Source: Bradyrhizobiaceae bacterium Ga0074131
Lineage (GTDB): Bacteria > Pseudomonadota > Alphaproteobacteria > Rhizobiales > Xanthobacteraceae
Assembly: GCA_001464035.1 (NCBI GenBank)
Contig: LNEC01000022.1
Span: forward strand, 62,001 to 126,000
Length of the DNA: 64,000 nucleotides
Direction of reading: 5' to 3'
Positions 25,037 to 33,845 of the stretch are shown here, piece by piece (position 1 is the stretch's first letter; each line of letters opens with the position of its first letter). The notes below the pieces were generated by a model. It saw only the letters and a list, made by a program, of their open reading frames with translations, was not told where the DNA came from and searched no databases. The translations under genes were made by a program, and so were the position numbers.

Positions 25037-25306
25037 TTGGAGCGCCAGCGTCTCGATAAATGGCTGTGGCACGCGCGGGTGGTGAAGGCCCGCAGCAGCG
25101 CCGCCGCATTGGTCGCGGCCGGCCATGTCCGCATCAACGGCGCGCGCGAGAAGGCGCCGGGCCACGCCGTCAAGGCCGGCGACGTGCTGACCATCGGCCT
25201 CGACAACAGCGTACGCATCCTGAAAGTGGTCGCGTTTGCCGAGCGCCGCGGCGACGCCACCGCCGCCCGCGTGCTCTATGAAGATTTGCAGGACGGGCGG
25301 CGATGA
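25037..25306 (+). CDS. RNA-binding S4 domain protein
   Basis: Encodes 89 aa from a TTG codon that gives the family start (M)ERQRLDKWLWHARVVKAR; no ATG is available in frame. The S4 fold follows, with ALVAAGHVRINGAREKAPGHAVKAGDVLTI. Related to Hsp15/HslR, which binds stalled 50S-peptidyl-tRNA complexes. It starts 22 bp after the helicase stop. The ribosome site is weak, so translation may depend on coupling to the helicase gene. Confidence 0.85.
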   Translation: MERQRLDKWLWHARVVKARSSAAALVAAGHVRINGAREKAPGHAVKAGDVLTIGLDNSVRILKVVAFAERRGDATAARVLYEDLQDGRR

Positions 25307-25415
25307 TTATCTGCATGGCTCGAGAGCGCCGCCGGAAGGCGCCGTGGCTCGACTTGCGGCTGCGGTGTTCCTGCGCTACGCAAACCACTGAAAATCGACC
25401 GTTTCGGAGCCCTGG

Positions 25416-25754
25416 ATGACTTACGTCGTCACTGAAGCCTGCATCAAATGCAAATACACCGATTGCGTTGAGGTCTGTCCGGTAGACTGCTTCTACGAGG
25501 GCGAGAACATGCTGGTCATCCATCCCGACGAGTGCATCGACTGCGGCGTGTGCGAACCGGAATGTCCCGCCGACGCGATCAAGCCCGACACCGAGCCCGG
25601 CCTGGAGAAATGGCTGGAGGTGAATACCGAATACGCCAAGAGCTGGCCGAACATCACCCAGAAGAAGGAACAGCCGGCCGACGCCAAGGATTTCGAGGGC
25701 ATGGAAGGCAAGTTCGAAAAATATTTTTCTCCGGCGCCCGGGACCGGCGACTGA
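25416..25754 (+). CDS. fdxA: Ferredoxin FdxA (seven-iron type)
   Basis: Encodes 112 aa, the usual FdxA length. Two cluster motifs are present: CIKCKYTDCVEVCPVDC for a [3Fe-4S]/[4Fe-4S] pair arrangement and CIDCGVCEPECPAD for a [4Fe-4S] cluster. The acidic C-terminal extension (KKEQPADAKDFEGMEGKFEK) is typical of the FdxA group in Alphaproteobacteria. It acts as a soluble cytoplasmic electron carrier. GGAG lies 7 bp before the ATG. It follows the S4 gene by 109 bp. Confidence 0.96.
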   Translation: MTYVVTEACIKCKYTDCVEVCPVDCFYEGENMLVIHPDECIDCGVCEPECPADAIKPDTEPGLEKWLEVNTEYAKSWPNITQKKEQPADAKDFEGMEGKFEKYFSPAPGTGD

Positions 25755-25876
25755 TTGGAAGCGTTTTGGCCGACGTGATCAGGTCCGCTTCGGACCGCCG
25801 GCCACCATTGGCTTAACCCTAATCCACGTGAGACGGTCGAAACCGCCTGCGCAGCCCACCGACAGGGCGTAAATCA

Positions 25877-25904
25877 TTGGTTTTTCCGGAAAATGTGCTA
25901 TATT
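25877..25904 (+). promoter_or_regulatory. Promoter candidate of carD
   Basis: TTGGTT, 16-bp spacer, TATATT, about 98 bp before the first usable carD start. It is embedded in an unusually AT-rich patch for this GC-rich window (GGAAAATGTGCTATATTGG), which supports a promoter. Confidence 0.5.
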
Positions 25905-26001
25905 GGTCACATTACTAGCCGAATCCAGCCATGTGTAGCTGTGGCCCCCGGGTTCCCGTGCGAAACATTCAACAGGGGCGCGGCAGTTCCGCGCGCAGGC
26001 T

Positions 26002-26949
26002 GTGTCACAGAAAACGCGTAAAAAGAGTGCTTCAAAGACCAAGAAAAAAGCCGCTGCGGTGAGCCGCAGTGCAACCAAAGGCCGTGCCCGGACTTCCCTC
26101 AAGGATAGCCGGAAAGCCCCGGCTGCCAAATCCTCGAAAAACAAAAGAAGCGCAATGCCAAATAAGACTGCAAAAACTGCCGCGAAAGCGACGGGATCGA
26201 AGGCCACTGCTTCGAAGGTCGCTCCGAAAACCGCCGCGCCTGCCCCCAAGACCGCTGCCAGGACCGTTACCAAAACCGTGGTCAAGACCGCAGCGAAACC
26301 GACGGTCGCCGTCAAGCCGGTGGTTGCCGCGCCCAAGGTCGAGGAGCCGAAGAAGGTTCTGACCCAGCGTCAGGGCTTCAAGACCAATGAATTCGTGGTG
26401 TATCCCGCGCATGGCGTTGGCCAGATCCTGGCCATCGAAGAGCAGGAGATCGCCGGCGCCAGGCTTGAACTGTTCGTGATCAATTTCATGAAGGACAAGA
26501 TGACGCTCCGGGTGCCGACGGCGAAGGTCGCCAATGTCGGCATGCGCAAGCTGTCGGAGCCGGCTCTGGTCAAACGTGCGCTGGAAACCCTCAAGGGCCG
26601 CGCCCGCGTCAAGCGCACGATGTGGTCCCGTCGCGCCCAGGAATACGAGGCCAAGATCAATTCCGGAGACATCGTCGCGATCGCGGAGGTGGTGCGCGAT
26701 CTCTATCGCTCGGACTCGCAGCCCGAGCAGTCCTACAGCGAACGCCAGCTGTACGAAGCCGCCCTCGACCGGCTGTCGCGCGAGATCGCCGTGGTGCAGC
26801 ATTCGACCGAGACCGAAGCGGTCAAGGAAATCGAAGGCCAACTCGCCAAGAGCCCGCGCCGCGGCGCCAAGACCGAGGCGGAGGCCGGCGCGGACGGTGA
26901 CGCCGACGCCGAAGGCGACGATGCCGCGGTGGCGGATGAAGCCGCGTAA
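26002..26949 (+). CDS. CarD-family transcription regulator with histone-H1-like N-terminal tail
   Basis: Encodes up to 315 aa. The CarD/TRCF RNA-polymerase-interacting domain starts at about residue 125 (KTNEFVVYPAHGVGQI) and continues through MTLRVPTAKVANVGMRKLS to a helical DNA-binding part with GRARVKRTMWSRRAQEYE. CarD binds the RNAP beta subunit and stabilises open promoters. The first ~120 residues are Lys/Ala/Thr/Pro rich, like histone H1 tails. The start is unsure: GTG at 26002 keeps all of the tail; ATG at 26155 removes 51 residues and leaves a shorter tail. The C-terminus is acidic (DGDADAEGDDAAVADEAA). Confidence 0.92.
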   Translation: MSQKTRKKSASKTKKKAAAVSRSATKGRARTSLKDSRKAPAAKSSKNKRSAMPNKTAKTAAKATGSKATASKVAPKTAAPAPKTAARTVTKTVVKTAAKPTVAVKPVVAAPKVEEPKKVLTQRQGFKTNEFVVYPAHGVGQILAIEEQEIAGARLELFVINFMKDKMTLRVPTAKVANVGMRKLSEPALVKRALETLKGRARVKRTMWSRRAQEYEAKINSGDIVAIAEVVRDLYRSDSQPEQSYSERQLYEAALDRLSREIAVVQHSTETEAVKEIEGQLAKSPRRGAKTEAEAGADGDADAEGDDAAVADEAA

Positions 26950-26981
26950 GGCAGCTTCGCTGGATTTGAGAATTGAGAAAG

Positions 26982-27007
26982 CCCGGTCGCGAGACCGGGT
27001 TTTTTTT
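26982..27007 (+). terminator. Rho-independent terminator of carD
   Basis: CCCGGTC, loop GCGA, GACCGGG, then a run of eight T. It lies 33 bp past the carD stop and is the cleanest intrinsic terminator of the window. Confidence 0.92.
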
Positions 27008-27116
27008 GAGGGTTACTCGGTGGCAATGAGAGACGCAGCTGCGCTCTGTCTCCCGCTTGCAAGCGGGGGAGGTAAGGACGCGTCGCTGCTTTCGTTTAGG
27101 CTGATGCGGTGCGTCG

Positions 27117-27923
27117 TCAATCCCACCCGTCTCCCTTGATCCCCGGATTGGCGTAAACGATGCCGCCGTCGACCGCGATGGTGGCGCCGACCACGTAGTC
27201 GCCGGCGCGCGAGGCGAGAAAGATCGCGGTGCCCGCCATGTCCTCGTCGGTGCCGATCCGGCCCGACGGCACCCGCGTCGCCACCTCGTCGGCATTGTCG
27301 CGGGCGGCCTTGTTCATGTCGGACTTGAACGGCCCGGGTGCGATCGCTGTCACCACGATGTGGTCGCTGATCAGTTTGGCGGCCATCCGGCGCGTCAAAT
27401 GGATCAGCCCCGACTTGCTGGCGGCATAGGAATAGGTTTCCATCGGATTGACGAAGATGCCGTCGATCGAAGCGATGTTGATGACCTTGCCCGGCCGGTC
27501 GGCGGTGGCGGCGGCGCGCAACGGCGCGGCCAGCGCCTTGGTCAGGAAGAACGGCGTCTTGAGATTGAGGTTCATCACCTTGTCCCAGCCGCTCTCCGGA
27601 AATTCGTCGAACTCGGCGCCCCATGCCGCGCCGGCGTTGTTGACGAGGATGTCGAGCTTCGGCTCGCGTTTCCTGATCTCCGCCGCCAGCATCTCGATGC
27701 CGGCCATGGTGGAGATGTCGATCGGCAGCGCGATGCATTCGCCGTCATAAGCGGCCGAAAGCTCTTTCGCGGTCGCCTCGCACGGCCCGGCCTTGCGCGC
27801 GGTGATGTACACCTTGGCGGCGCCCTGCGCCAGAAATCCGGCCGCGATCATCTTGCCGATGCCGCGCGATCCCCCGGTCACGACAGCGACGCGGCCTCGC
27901 AGCGAAAACAGGTCCTTGAACAT
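27117..27923 (-). CDS. Short-chain dehydrogenase/reductase
   Basis: Encodes 268 aa from the ATG at 27923, which follows GGAGG. Classical SDR marks are VVTGGSRGIGK (nucleotide binding), DILVNNAGAAWG, catalytic SIDGIFVNPMETYSYAASKSG with the YxxxK pair, and AIAPGPFKSDM. It ends GATIAVDGGIVYANPG. NAD(P)-dependent oxidoreductase of the FabG-like 'classical' group; such 260-270 aa forms act on hydroxy-acyl or sugar alcohols. The substrate is unknown. The convergent side is the carD terminator. Confidence 0.93.
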   Translation of the reverse strand: MFKDLFSLRGRVAVVTGGSRGIGKMIAAGFLAQGAAKVYITARKAGPCEATAKELSAAYDGECIALPIDISTMAGIEMLAAEIRKREPKLDILVNNAGAAWGAEFDEFPESGWDKVMNLNLKTPFFLTKALAAPLRAAATADRPGKVINIASIDGIFVNPMETYSYAASKSGLIHLTRRMAAKLISDHIVVTAIAPGPFKSDMNKAARDNADEVATRVPSGRIGTDEDMAGTAIFLASRAGDYVVGATIAVDGGIVYANPGIKGDGWD

Positions 27924-28019
27924 GCGCCCCTCCGTTGGTTTGCCGAAGGTTCTGGGCGCAGGGGTCTTGTGAGTCAAGCAAGGGGACTTGCCCTCCGATA
28001 ACGGGCCAAAATTATCGGC

Positions 28020-29078
28020 CTACGCTGCGTCGATCCGCCGGAAGCCGTTCCCGAACGCGGTCGCGGCACCCGAGCTCAGCACCGACAGGAACCGCGCATC
28101 CTGGTAGTTGCCGTTGAGCGAGACCCGCTGCAGCGCCGTCAAATGATCGGCGCTCTCGGGAAATATCATGCCCGGCCGCGTCGTCACTGCGGTCTTGAAT
28201 CCGGCCGTGCGCGCCAGCGCGAATTCGCGCGGGCCGGCCGCGATCCTGTCGCCATAGGGATAGGCGAGATGATGGATGTGGCGCTGCAAGGCGTTTTCGA
28301 TTCGGGCGCGGCTGGAGGCGATCTCGTGAGCGGCGGTTTCCTCGGTCTGCTTCGCGAGATTGCAATGCGTGATGGTATGCGCCCCGATCGTGACCAGGGG
28401 GTCGTCGGCAAACGGCTTCAGTTCATCCCAGGACATGCAGAACTCGCGGCAAATCGCCGCTTCGTCGACGCCATGGCGCGCGCACAGCGCACTGATTTCG
28501 CGCGCAACGTCATGTTCGCCAGGCAGTGAGCGCAGCCAGTCGTGCAGCCGTTCGAACGCTTCCTGCCTGGCGGCTGGCGTCGAGGTATTGAGACGGGTCG
28601 CAACGTCGCCGATCGTGACTTCGATCGAGGAGGCCGTGGCGATGACCCGCTCCAGCGCCGCCCACCACAGCCGTCCGCTGCCCTCGGCGAAATCGCTGGC
28701 GATGTAGACGGTCATGGGTGCGTCGAACTCCCGCATCACAGGCAATGCGAAATCCCGGTTGTCGCGATAGCCATCGTCGAGGGTGAAGCAGGCGAAGCGG
28801 CGCGAAAAGTTGCGATCGATCAGCCGCTGATGCACCTCGTCCATGGTGACGATGTCGATCTCGCGCGATCGAAGGTGCGCCAGCATCATGCGCAGGAATT
28901 CCGGCGCGACTTCGAGGTGATGATTGGGCTGGAAATCGGCGTCGCGACGCGGCCGGACATGGTGCAGCATGAAAATAGCGCCGACGCCCGCTAGCAGCGG
29001 TCGCATCAGATAGTGCGCGCCGGTGAAGTAGAGCGCTTCGAGGCCAGCGCGGATGACGTGGTTGCGGAACATCTTCAT
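28020..29078 (-). CDS. Polysaccharide deacetylase family protein
   Basis: Encodes 352 aa. The NodB homology domain has FTLDDGYRDNRDFALPVM (motif 1, Asp-Asp) and later VTIGAHTITHCNLAK (the second metal site HxxxH-like) and LAYPYGDR. These are metal-dependent hydrolases that remove N- or O-acetyl groups from polysaccharides such as peptidoglycan or exopolysaccharide. An N-terminal segment (GLEALYFTGAHYLMRPLLAGVGAIFMLHHVRP) is hydrophobic, possibly a membrane anchor. It lies 96 bp from the SDR gene on the same strand. Divergent from the OmpA-like gene with a 212-bp spacer. Confidence 0.9.
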   Translation of the reverse strand: MKMFRNHVIRAGLEALYFTGAHYLMRPLLAGVGAIFMLHHVRPRRDADFQPNHHLEVAPEFLRMMLAHLRSREIDIVTMDEVHQRLIDRNFSRRFACFTLDDGYRDNRDFALPVMREFDAPMTVYIASDFAEGSGRLWWAALERVIATASSIEVTIGDVATRLNTSTPAARQEAFERLHDWLRSLPGEHDVAREISALCARHGVDEAAICREFCMSWDELKPFADDPLVTIGAHTITHCNLAKQTEETAAHEIASSRARIENALQRHIHHLAYPYGDRIAAGPREFALARTAGFKTAVTTRPGMIFPESADHLTALQRVSLNGNYQDARFLSVLSSGAATAFGNGFRRIDAA

Positions 29079-29290
29079 TCGGGAAATGGCCGGTTGCGAC
29101 GCGATTCGAAAGCTAGCGGGTGACGCTGAAGAAACAGTTAGCCGGATCCCGTCGCGTTAGCCGACAGTTTTCGTGTTATTTCGAGTTTGACACGTCCTCA
29201 AGGGTTTGTTTTCTCTCTGTTCTCCGGTGCTGACGCCGGGGTGCCGCGATAGCTCACGAACGTCGGAAACGGGGCGGCAGGCCCCGCGGG

Positions 29291-30700
29291 ATGCCCATGC
29301 ACGGACTTTTCAGGTGGAGCAGCAAATGGTGGCCAGGCACGATTCCGCTGGCCTTCGTTTGGGCGATCGCCGCCTGGATCAATACGAGCCCGCTCGAAGC
29401 CGATCTGGCGGCGCGCTCCAATGCCGCACTCAAGGCTTCCGTACTCGACAAGCCCCGGATGGCGGTCGCGGGCCGCGACGTGACCTTGGCGGCGGATGCC
29501 TTTTCGGAAGAGGGCCGTCGCAGCGCGGTCGCGTCGGTGGAAGCGGTGCCGGGCGTGCGGCTGGTCAACGATCAAACCCGCCTGGTCCCCGAAGCCAAGC
29601 CGTTCGTCTGGTCGGCTGAGCGGGATGTCGCCCGGGTCACCCTGGGCGGCAGCGCACCGCTTCCGGCCAGCAGGAACAGGCTGCTCGAGGCAGGCCGCGC
29701 GGGTCTCGGCGGGGTCGAGGTGGTGGACCGGATGATTTTGTCGCGCGGCGCGCCGCCCCGCTTCGACAACGCCGCGCTGCTGCTGCTCGACCAGATCGGG
29801 AAATTGAAGGACGGCAAGGTCACAATTTCGGATAACAAGGTGAGCCTTTCCGGCATGGCGCGCGACCTCGGCGGACGGGAAGCGATCGCAGCTGCGCTGA
29901 AAAATCTGCCGGAGGGTTTTTCGGTCGCCGCCAATGAGGTCAAGGCGCCGCCTTATGTCTTTCAGGCCTACAAGGACCCTGTCGCGGTAACGGTGACGCT
30001 GACCGGCTACGTGCCCGACAATAACGTCCATGCGGCGATTGCGGCCACGGCGGGGCGCAAGTTCTTCAAGGAGAAGGTGGTCGATAATCTCAAGGCCAGC
30101 GTCGGCGCGCCCTCCGGCTTCGCCAATGCGGTGGTGCCGGCGCTGGGCGCGCTCGCGCGGCTGTCGACCGGCACCCTGGTCGTGTCCGACCGCGAGGTGC
30201 GGCTTTCGGGCGACGCGCTCTATGAGGCGGCAGCGGTTCAGATCCGTGCAGGCCTCGGCAGGGACTTCCCGCAGGGCTGGCAGTTCATACCGGAAATTTC
30301 GGTCAGGCCTCCGGCCGCGCCGGTTGATGCCACCGTGTGTCAGCAGTTGTTGGCCGATTTGCTGGCTAAAGCGAAGATCCGCTTCGAATCCGGGCGCGCC
30401 ACCATCGATCCGGATTCGATCGGTCTACTCGACCGCCTCGTCGAAACCGCGATGCGCTGTCCGACCGTCCATATCGAGATCGCCGGGCACACCGACGCCG
30501 AAGGCGAGGCTGCGTTCAACCAGGCGCTATCGGAAAAGCGCGCGCAGGCGGTGATGGAATATCTGGTCAAGGCAGGCCTGCCCGCCAACAGATTTACGCC
30601 GATCGGCTACGGCAGCACCCAGCCGCTGGCCGGCAATGATACCGATGAAGGCAGGGCGCAGAACCGCCGCATCGATTTCGTGGTGAGGAAGAGCGAATGA
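29291..30700 (+). CDS. OmpA-family protein with repeated BON-like modules
   Basis: Encodes 469 aa. An uncleaved N-terminal anchor lies at about residues 16-30 (TIPLAFVWAIAAWI). Two similar modules, KLKDGKVTISDNKVSLSGMA (about 175) and RLSTGTLVVSDREVRLSGDA (about 290), look like BON-type repeats. The C-terminal OmpA/MotB domain includes IAGHTDAEGEAAFNQALSEKRA and IGYGSTQPLAGN, which bind peptidoglycan. Thus an inner-membrane-anchored, cell-wall-linked periplasmic protein. The last codons overlap the start of the next small gene (ATGA), so the two are translationally coupled and may form a complex. Confidence 0.88.
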   Translation: MPMHGLFRWSSKWWPGTIPLAFVWAIAAWINTSPLEADLAARSNAALKASVLDKPRMAVAGRDVTLAADAFSEEGRRSAVASVEAVPGVRLVNDQTRLVPEAKPFVWSAERDVARVTLGGSAPLPASRNRLLEAGRAGLGGVEVVDRMILSRGAPPRFDNAALLLLDQIGKLKDGKVTISDNKVSLSGMARDLGGREAIAAALKNLPEGFSVAANEVKAPPYVFQAYKDPVAVTVTLTGYVPDNNVHAAIAATAGRKFFKEKVVDNLKASVGAPSGFANAVVPALGALARLSTGTLVVSDREVRLSGDALYEAAAVQIRAGLGRDFPQGWQFIPEISVRPPAAPVDATVCQQLLADLLAKAKIRFESGRATIDPDSIGLLDRLVETAMRCPTVHIEIAGHTDAEGEAAFNQALSEKRAQAVMEYLVKAGLPANRFTPIGYGSTQPLAGNDTDEGRAQNRRIDFVVRKSE

Positions 30701-30987
30701 CGTATCTGGCGACATTCCACTGGGGCTGGCTGCTGGCGTCGTTGCTGCTCGGTCTCGCGATGGGTTGGATCGCGGTGGTCCATCGCGGCCAGAGCGTATC
30801 GAAGGTGACCGTGCGCTGGCTGGCGGGGCTGGCGGCAGCGCTGGTCGCGGCGGCGCTCGCGCACGTCCTTCCCGGCCGCCCCGGCTATTGGCTCGACCTC
30901 GGCCTGATCATGTTTGCACTCTATCTGACCGGCTGCGCGGCGGGATCCTGGCTGCGCGACCGGGCGCTTTCGCGGCATCGCGGGTGA
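30697..30987 (+). CDS. Small three-helix membrane protein, partner of the OmpA-like gene
   Basis: Encodes 96 aa. Hydrophobic segments are FHWGWLLASLLLGLAMGWIAVV, WLAGLAAALVAAALAHVL and LGLIMFALYLTGCAAG, so probably three membrane helices. It has no cleavable signal. Its ATG overlaps the stop of the OmpA-like gene by 4 bp. I do not recognise a family. Overlap implies a stoichiometric partner of that envelope protein. Confidence 0.75.
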   Translation: MTYLATFHWGWLLASLLLGLAMGWIAVVHRGQSVSKVTVRWLAGLAAALVAAALAHVLPGRPGYWLDLGLIMFALYLTGCAAGSWLRDRALSRHRG

Positions 30988-31178
30988 GCCGGATCCGAGC
31001 GGCCGCGGTAGCGCTGTCGCAACGGGTCGTGCCACCGGATCAACGCAACGCGTTTGTCGGGCGATCACGAAAACTTCACTGCTACCGGCGCAAGTGGGCA
31101 GGCACGGGGCAGATCAACCGCGGCGAATGCCGCAAAACGGCACGCCGGTGTCACGAACACCCCCTAATATGTTGATGG

Positions 31179-31228
31179 AGCGCGTTTTATTCGGCCCAGG
31201 CGAATTCCACTCCGGCTCAAAACGCGCT
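31179..31228. repeat. Inverted repeat in the spacer before the UPF0104 gene
   Basis: AGCGCGTTTT (31179-31188) pairs with AAAACGCGCT (31219-31228) around 30 bp that contain GGCGAATTCCACTCCGGC. It is a diverged, reversed relative of the repeat in the phoU-phoB spacer (38449). The rest of the 329-bp gap from 30988 shows no gene. Confidence 0.65.
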
Positions 31229-31316
31229 ACCAGTTCGGCTCAGGAAACAAACGTGGCGTCGGGGCGGCGAAGATCGTCCGGCAGCCGCCATCATGGGATC
31301 GCAGTTAGAGGTGGAG

Positions 31317-32372
31317 ATGCTTGAAGCAATACGCAGGGCGGTCTCGTTTCTGCGCCAGAAGCAAATCCTGCACAAGCTGGGCGTTGTAGTCAGCATCACG
31401 GTGATCGGGATCGCGTGCTACGTGCTCTACCATATGCTGCGCGTCATCGATGCCGGCGAGGTCGTCGACGCCATCAAGCGGACCGAGCCGCGCCAGGTCG
31501 TGCTGGCGGCGTTGTTCGTGGCGGCGGGCTATTTCACCCTGACATTCTACGATCTGTTCGCGGTGCGCACGATCGGTCGCACCGACGTTCCCTACCGCGT
31601 CACCGCGCTTGCGGCGTTCACCTCCTATTCGATCGGCCACAATGTCGGCGCCAGCGTCTTTACCGGCGGCGCCGTGCGTTACCGGATCTATTCGGCGTGG
31701 GGCTTGAATGCGATCGACGTCGCCAAGATCTGCTTCCTGGCGGGACTGACATTCTGGCTCGGCAATGCCGCGGTGCTGGGGCTCGGCATCGCCTATCATC
31801 CGGAAGCGGCCGCGGCGATCGATCAGCTGCCGGTCTGGCTGAACCGGCTGGCGGCGTTCGCCATCCTTATCGGACTGGCGGCTTATGTGGCCTGGGTCTG
31901 GATCCAGCCGCGAGCAGTCGGCCGCGGCCCATGGACCGTAACACTGCCGGGCGGCCCGTTGACGCTGCTTCAGATCGGGATCGGCATCGTCGACCTCGGC
32001 TTTTGCGCGCTGGCGATGTATGTGCTGGCGCCGGACGAGCCCGATCTCGGCTTCATCGTGGTCGCGGTCGTGTTCGTCTCGGCGACGCTGTTGGGCTTCG
32101 CCAGCCATTCCCCCGGCGGGCTCGGGGTATTCGATGCCGCCATGCTCGTCGGGCTGTGGCAGATGGACCGCGAAGACCTGCTCGCGGGCATGCTGCTGTT
32201 TCGCCTGCTCTACTACATTACGCCGTTCGTCACATCCGTCATCCTGCTGACGCTTCGGGAAATCGTCCTTAGCGCCCGGCTGAAGCGGCTCGGACTGAAG
32301 GCATCAGGTTCTGACCCCGCGCCGAAACGCGAGGCCGTTTATGTACGTGAGCGCGGGGATACCGGCGCCTGA
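31317..32372 (+). CDS. UPF0104 / lysylphosphatidylglycerol synthase-like membrane protein
   Basis: Encodes about 351 aa from the ATG at 31317, preceded by AGAGG at 5 bp; an ATG at 31293 is an alternative. About eight membrane helices. SYSIGHNVGASVFTGGAVRYR and SHSPGGLGVFDAAML match the MprF-like flippase domain family (UPF0104/YbhN). No synthase domain is fused, so it would move lipids rather than make lysyl-PG. The end lies 34 bp before phoR on the same strand, so it may be co-transcribed with the phosphate regulon sensor; whether it belongs to that regulon is not known. Confidence 0.85.
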   Translation: MLEAIRRAVSFLRQKQILHKLGVVVSITVIGIACYVLYHMLRVIDAGEVVDAIKRTEPRQVVLAALFVAAGYFTLTFYDLFAVRTIGRTDVPYRVTALAAFTSYSIGHNVGASVFTGGAVRYRIYSAWGLNAIDVAKICFLAGLTFWLGNAAVLGLGIAYHPEAAAAIDQLPVWLNRLAAFAILIGLAAYVAWVWIQPRAVGRGPWTVTLPGGPLTLLQIGIGIVDLGFCALAMYVLAPDEPDLGFIVVAVVFVSATLLGFASHSPGGLGVFDAAMLVGLWQMDREDLLAGMLLFRLLYYITPFVTSVILLTLREIVLSARLKRLGLKASGSDPAPKREAVYVRERGDTGA

Positions 32373-32406
32373 CGATATTGACCCGAACCGGGAGCGAGTC
32401 GGCCCG

Positions 32407-33705
32407 ATGGCGATAGACGACTCTACCTCTTCCTTGTTCGCGCCGTGGCGGGATCGGTTGCGGCATTCGGCCATCATCCTGCTCGTCGCGGGCCTGGCCT
32501 TGGCGGCGCTCGTGGCGTTGGGCGACTTGTCGCTGCTCGCGGCCGGCGCCGTTTTTCTCTGCATCGTCGCGGCCGCGCTGGTGCCGTGGCGATTACACGA
32601 TGTCGCGGCGACGCGCGATGACGTCCGTCCGGTCCATCCGGTCGAAGCCGCAGCGGTCAGCGCGGTGGTCGCCGGCATGCCCGATCCCGCCGTCCTGCTC
32701 GACCGCGCCGGCCGCGTCCTCCATCTCAACGCGGCGGCGGCGCAGCTCGCGCCGGCGCTGCGCAGGAACGAACTGGCGCAGTTCGCGCTGCGCTCGCCCG
32801 AGATCATCACCGCGCTCCGCGAAGCCATCGCCACCTCCGAAACCCGCCGCGCGACCTATCTCGATCACGTGCCGGTCGACCGCTGGATGGAACTGATCGT
32901 GACGCCGGTGCCGATGCCGACCCCGTTCGGCGGCGCCGACAAGTGCATGTTGATGACGTTTCACGATCAGACGCCGCTGCGCCGGGTCGAGGAAATGCGC
33001 GCCGATTTCGTCGCCAATGCCAGCCATGAGCTGCGCACGCCGCTGGCGGCGCTGTCGGGCTTCATCGATACGCTGCAGGGGCCGGCGCGGGACGACGTCA
33101 AGGCGCGCGATCGCTTTCTCGGCATCATGCACAATCAGGCGACGCGGATGGCGCGCCTGATCGACGACCTGTTGTCGCTGTCACGGGTGGAGCTATCCGC
33201 CCACGTCCGCCCCGACGCGCTGGTGGATCTCGTCCCCATCATCCGTCAGGTTGCGGACGGGCTGGAGCCTCTGGCGCGCGAACGCCAGGTCGTGATCGAC
33301 ATCGACCTGCCGGATATGCCGGTGACAATCGCGGGCGATCGTGAGGAACTGCTGCGGCTGTTCGAGAACCTGATCGAGAACGCGCTGAAATACGGCGCGT
33401 CCGGCGGCAAGGTTATGGTTTCACTGACTACCGTGCTGTCCGGCGAAGCCGCGCCGGAAGTCCGGGTCGTGGTGCGTGATTTCGGCCCCGGCATCGCGCC
33501 CGAACATCTGCCGCGGCTGACCGAGCGGTTCTACCGGGTCGATGTCGGCGACAGCCGCGCCCAGGGCGGCACCGGGCTGGGTTTATCGCTGGTGAAACAT
33601 ATTGTTAACCGCCATCGCGGTCGCCTTTTGATTGAAAGCGTGCCCAAGCAGGGTGCCAGCTTTACCGCTGCTTTTCCGCAGGCGAAACCGCCGGAAGCGA
33701 CATAA
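32407..33705 (+). CDS. phoR: Phosphate regulon sensor histidine kinase PhoR
   Basis: Encodes about 432 aa from the ATG at 32407, chosen because an upstream ATG (32341) overlaps the previous gene. Two membrane helices lie near the N-terminus (about 20-60), then a PAS-like domain (VVAGMPDPAVLLDRAGRVLHLN). The H box is FVANASHELRTPLAALSGF, N box NLIENALKYG, and G boxes FGPGIAPEH and GGTGLGLSL. It senses phosphate through PstSCAB-PhoU and phosphorylates PhoB. Placed upstream of pstS, the usual Bradyrhizobium-type order. Confidence 0.95.
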   Translation: MAIDDSTSSLFAPWRDRLRHSAIILLVAGLALAALVALGDLSLLAAGAVFLCIVAAALVPWRLHDVAATRDDVRPVHPVEAAAVSAVVAGMPDPAVLLDRAGRVLHLNAAAAQLAPALRRNELAQFALRSPEIITALREAIATSETRRATYLDHVPVDRWMELIVTPVPMPTPFGGADKCMLMTFHDQTPLRRVEEMRADFVANASHELRTPLAALSGFIDTLQGPARDDVKARDRFLGIMHNQATRMARLIDDLLSLSRVELSAHVRPDALVDLVPIIRQVADGLEPLARERQVVIDIDLPDMPVTIAGDREELLRLFENLIENALKYGASGGKVMVSLTTVLSGEAAPEVRVVVRDFGPGIAPEHLPRLTERFYRVDVGDSRAQGGTGLGLSLVKHIVNRHRGRLLIESVPKQGASFTAAFPQAKPPEAT

Positions 33706-33732
33706 ATACGAGTGATTTCAATCTGTTGCTTG

Positions 33733-33749
33733 TGTCATCCAACTGTCAC
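33733..33749 (+). promoter_or_regulatory. PHO box upstream of pstS
   Basis: TGTCAT at 33733 and TGTCAC at 33744 form an 11-bp direct repeat, TGTCATCCAACTGTCAC, the PhoB operator pattern. It is 97 bp upstream of the pstS start. PhoB, encoded at 38519, would bind here under phosphate limitation. Confidence 0.9.
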
Positions 33750-33845
33750 GAAACCTTCGTAAAAGCAGCATCGACCGCTCTTAAACGGACCGGCGTGAGC
33801 GCAGTCGGGCGCGTCAGGCGCTTCGCTCACCATAGGGAGACAGCC

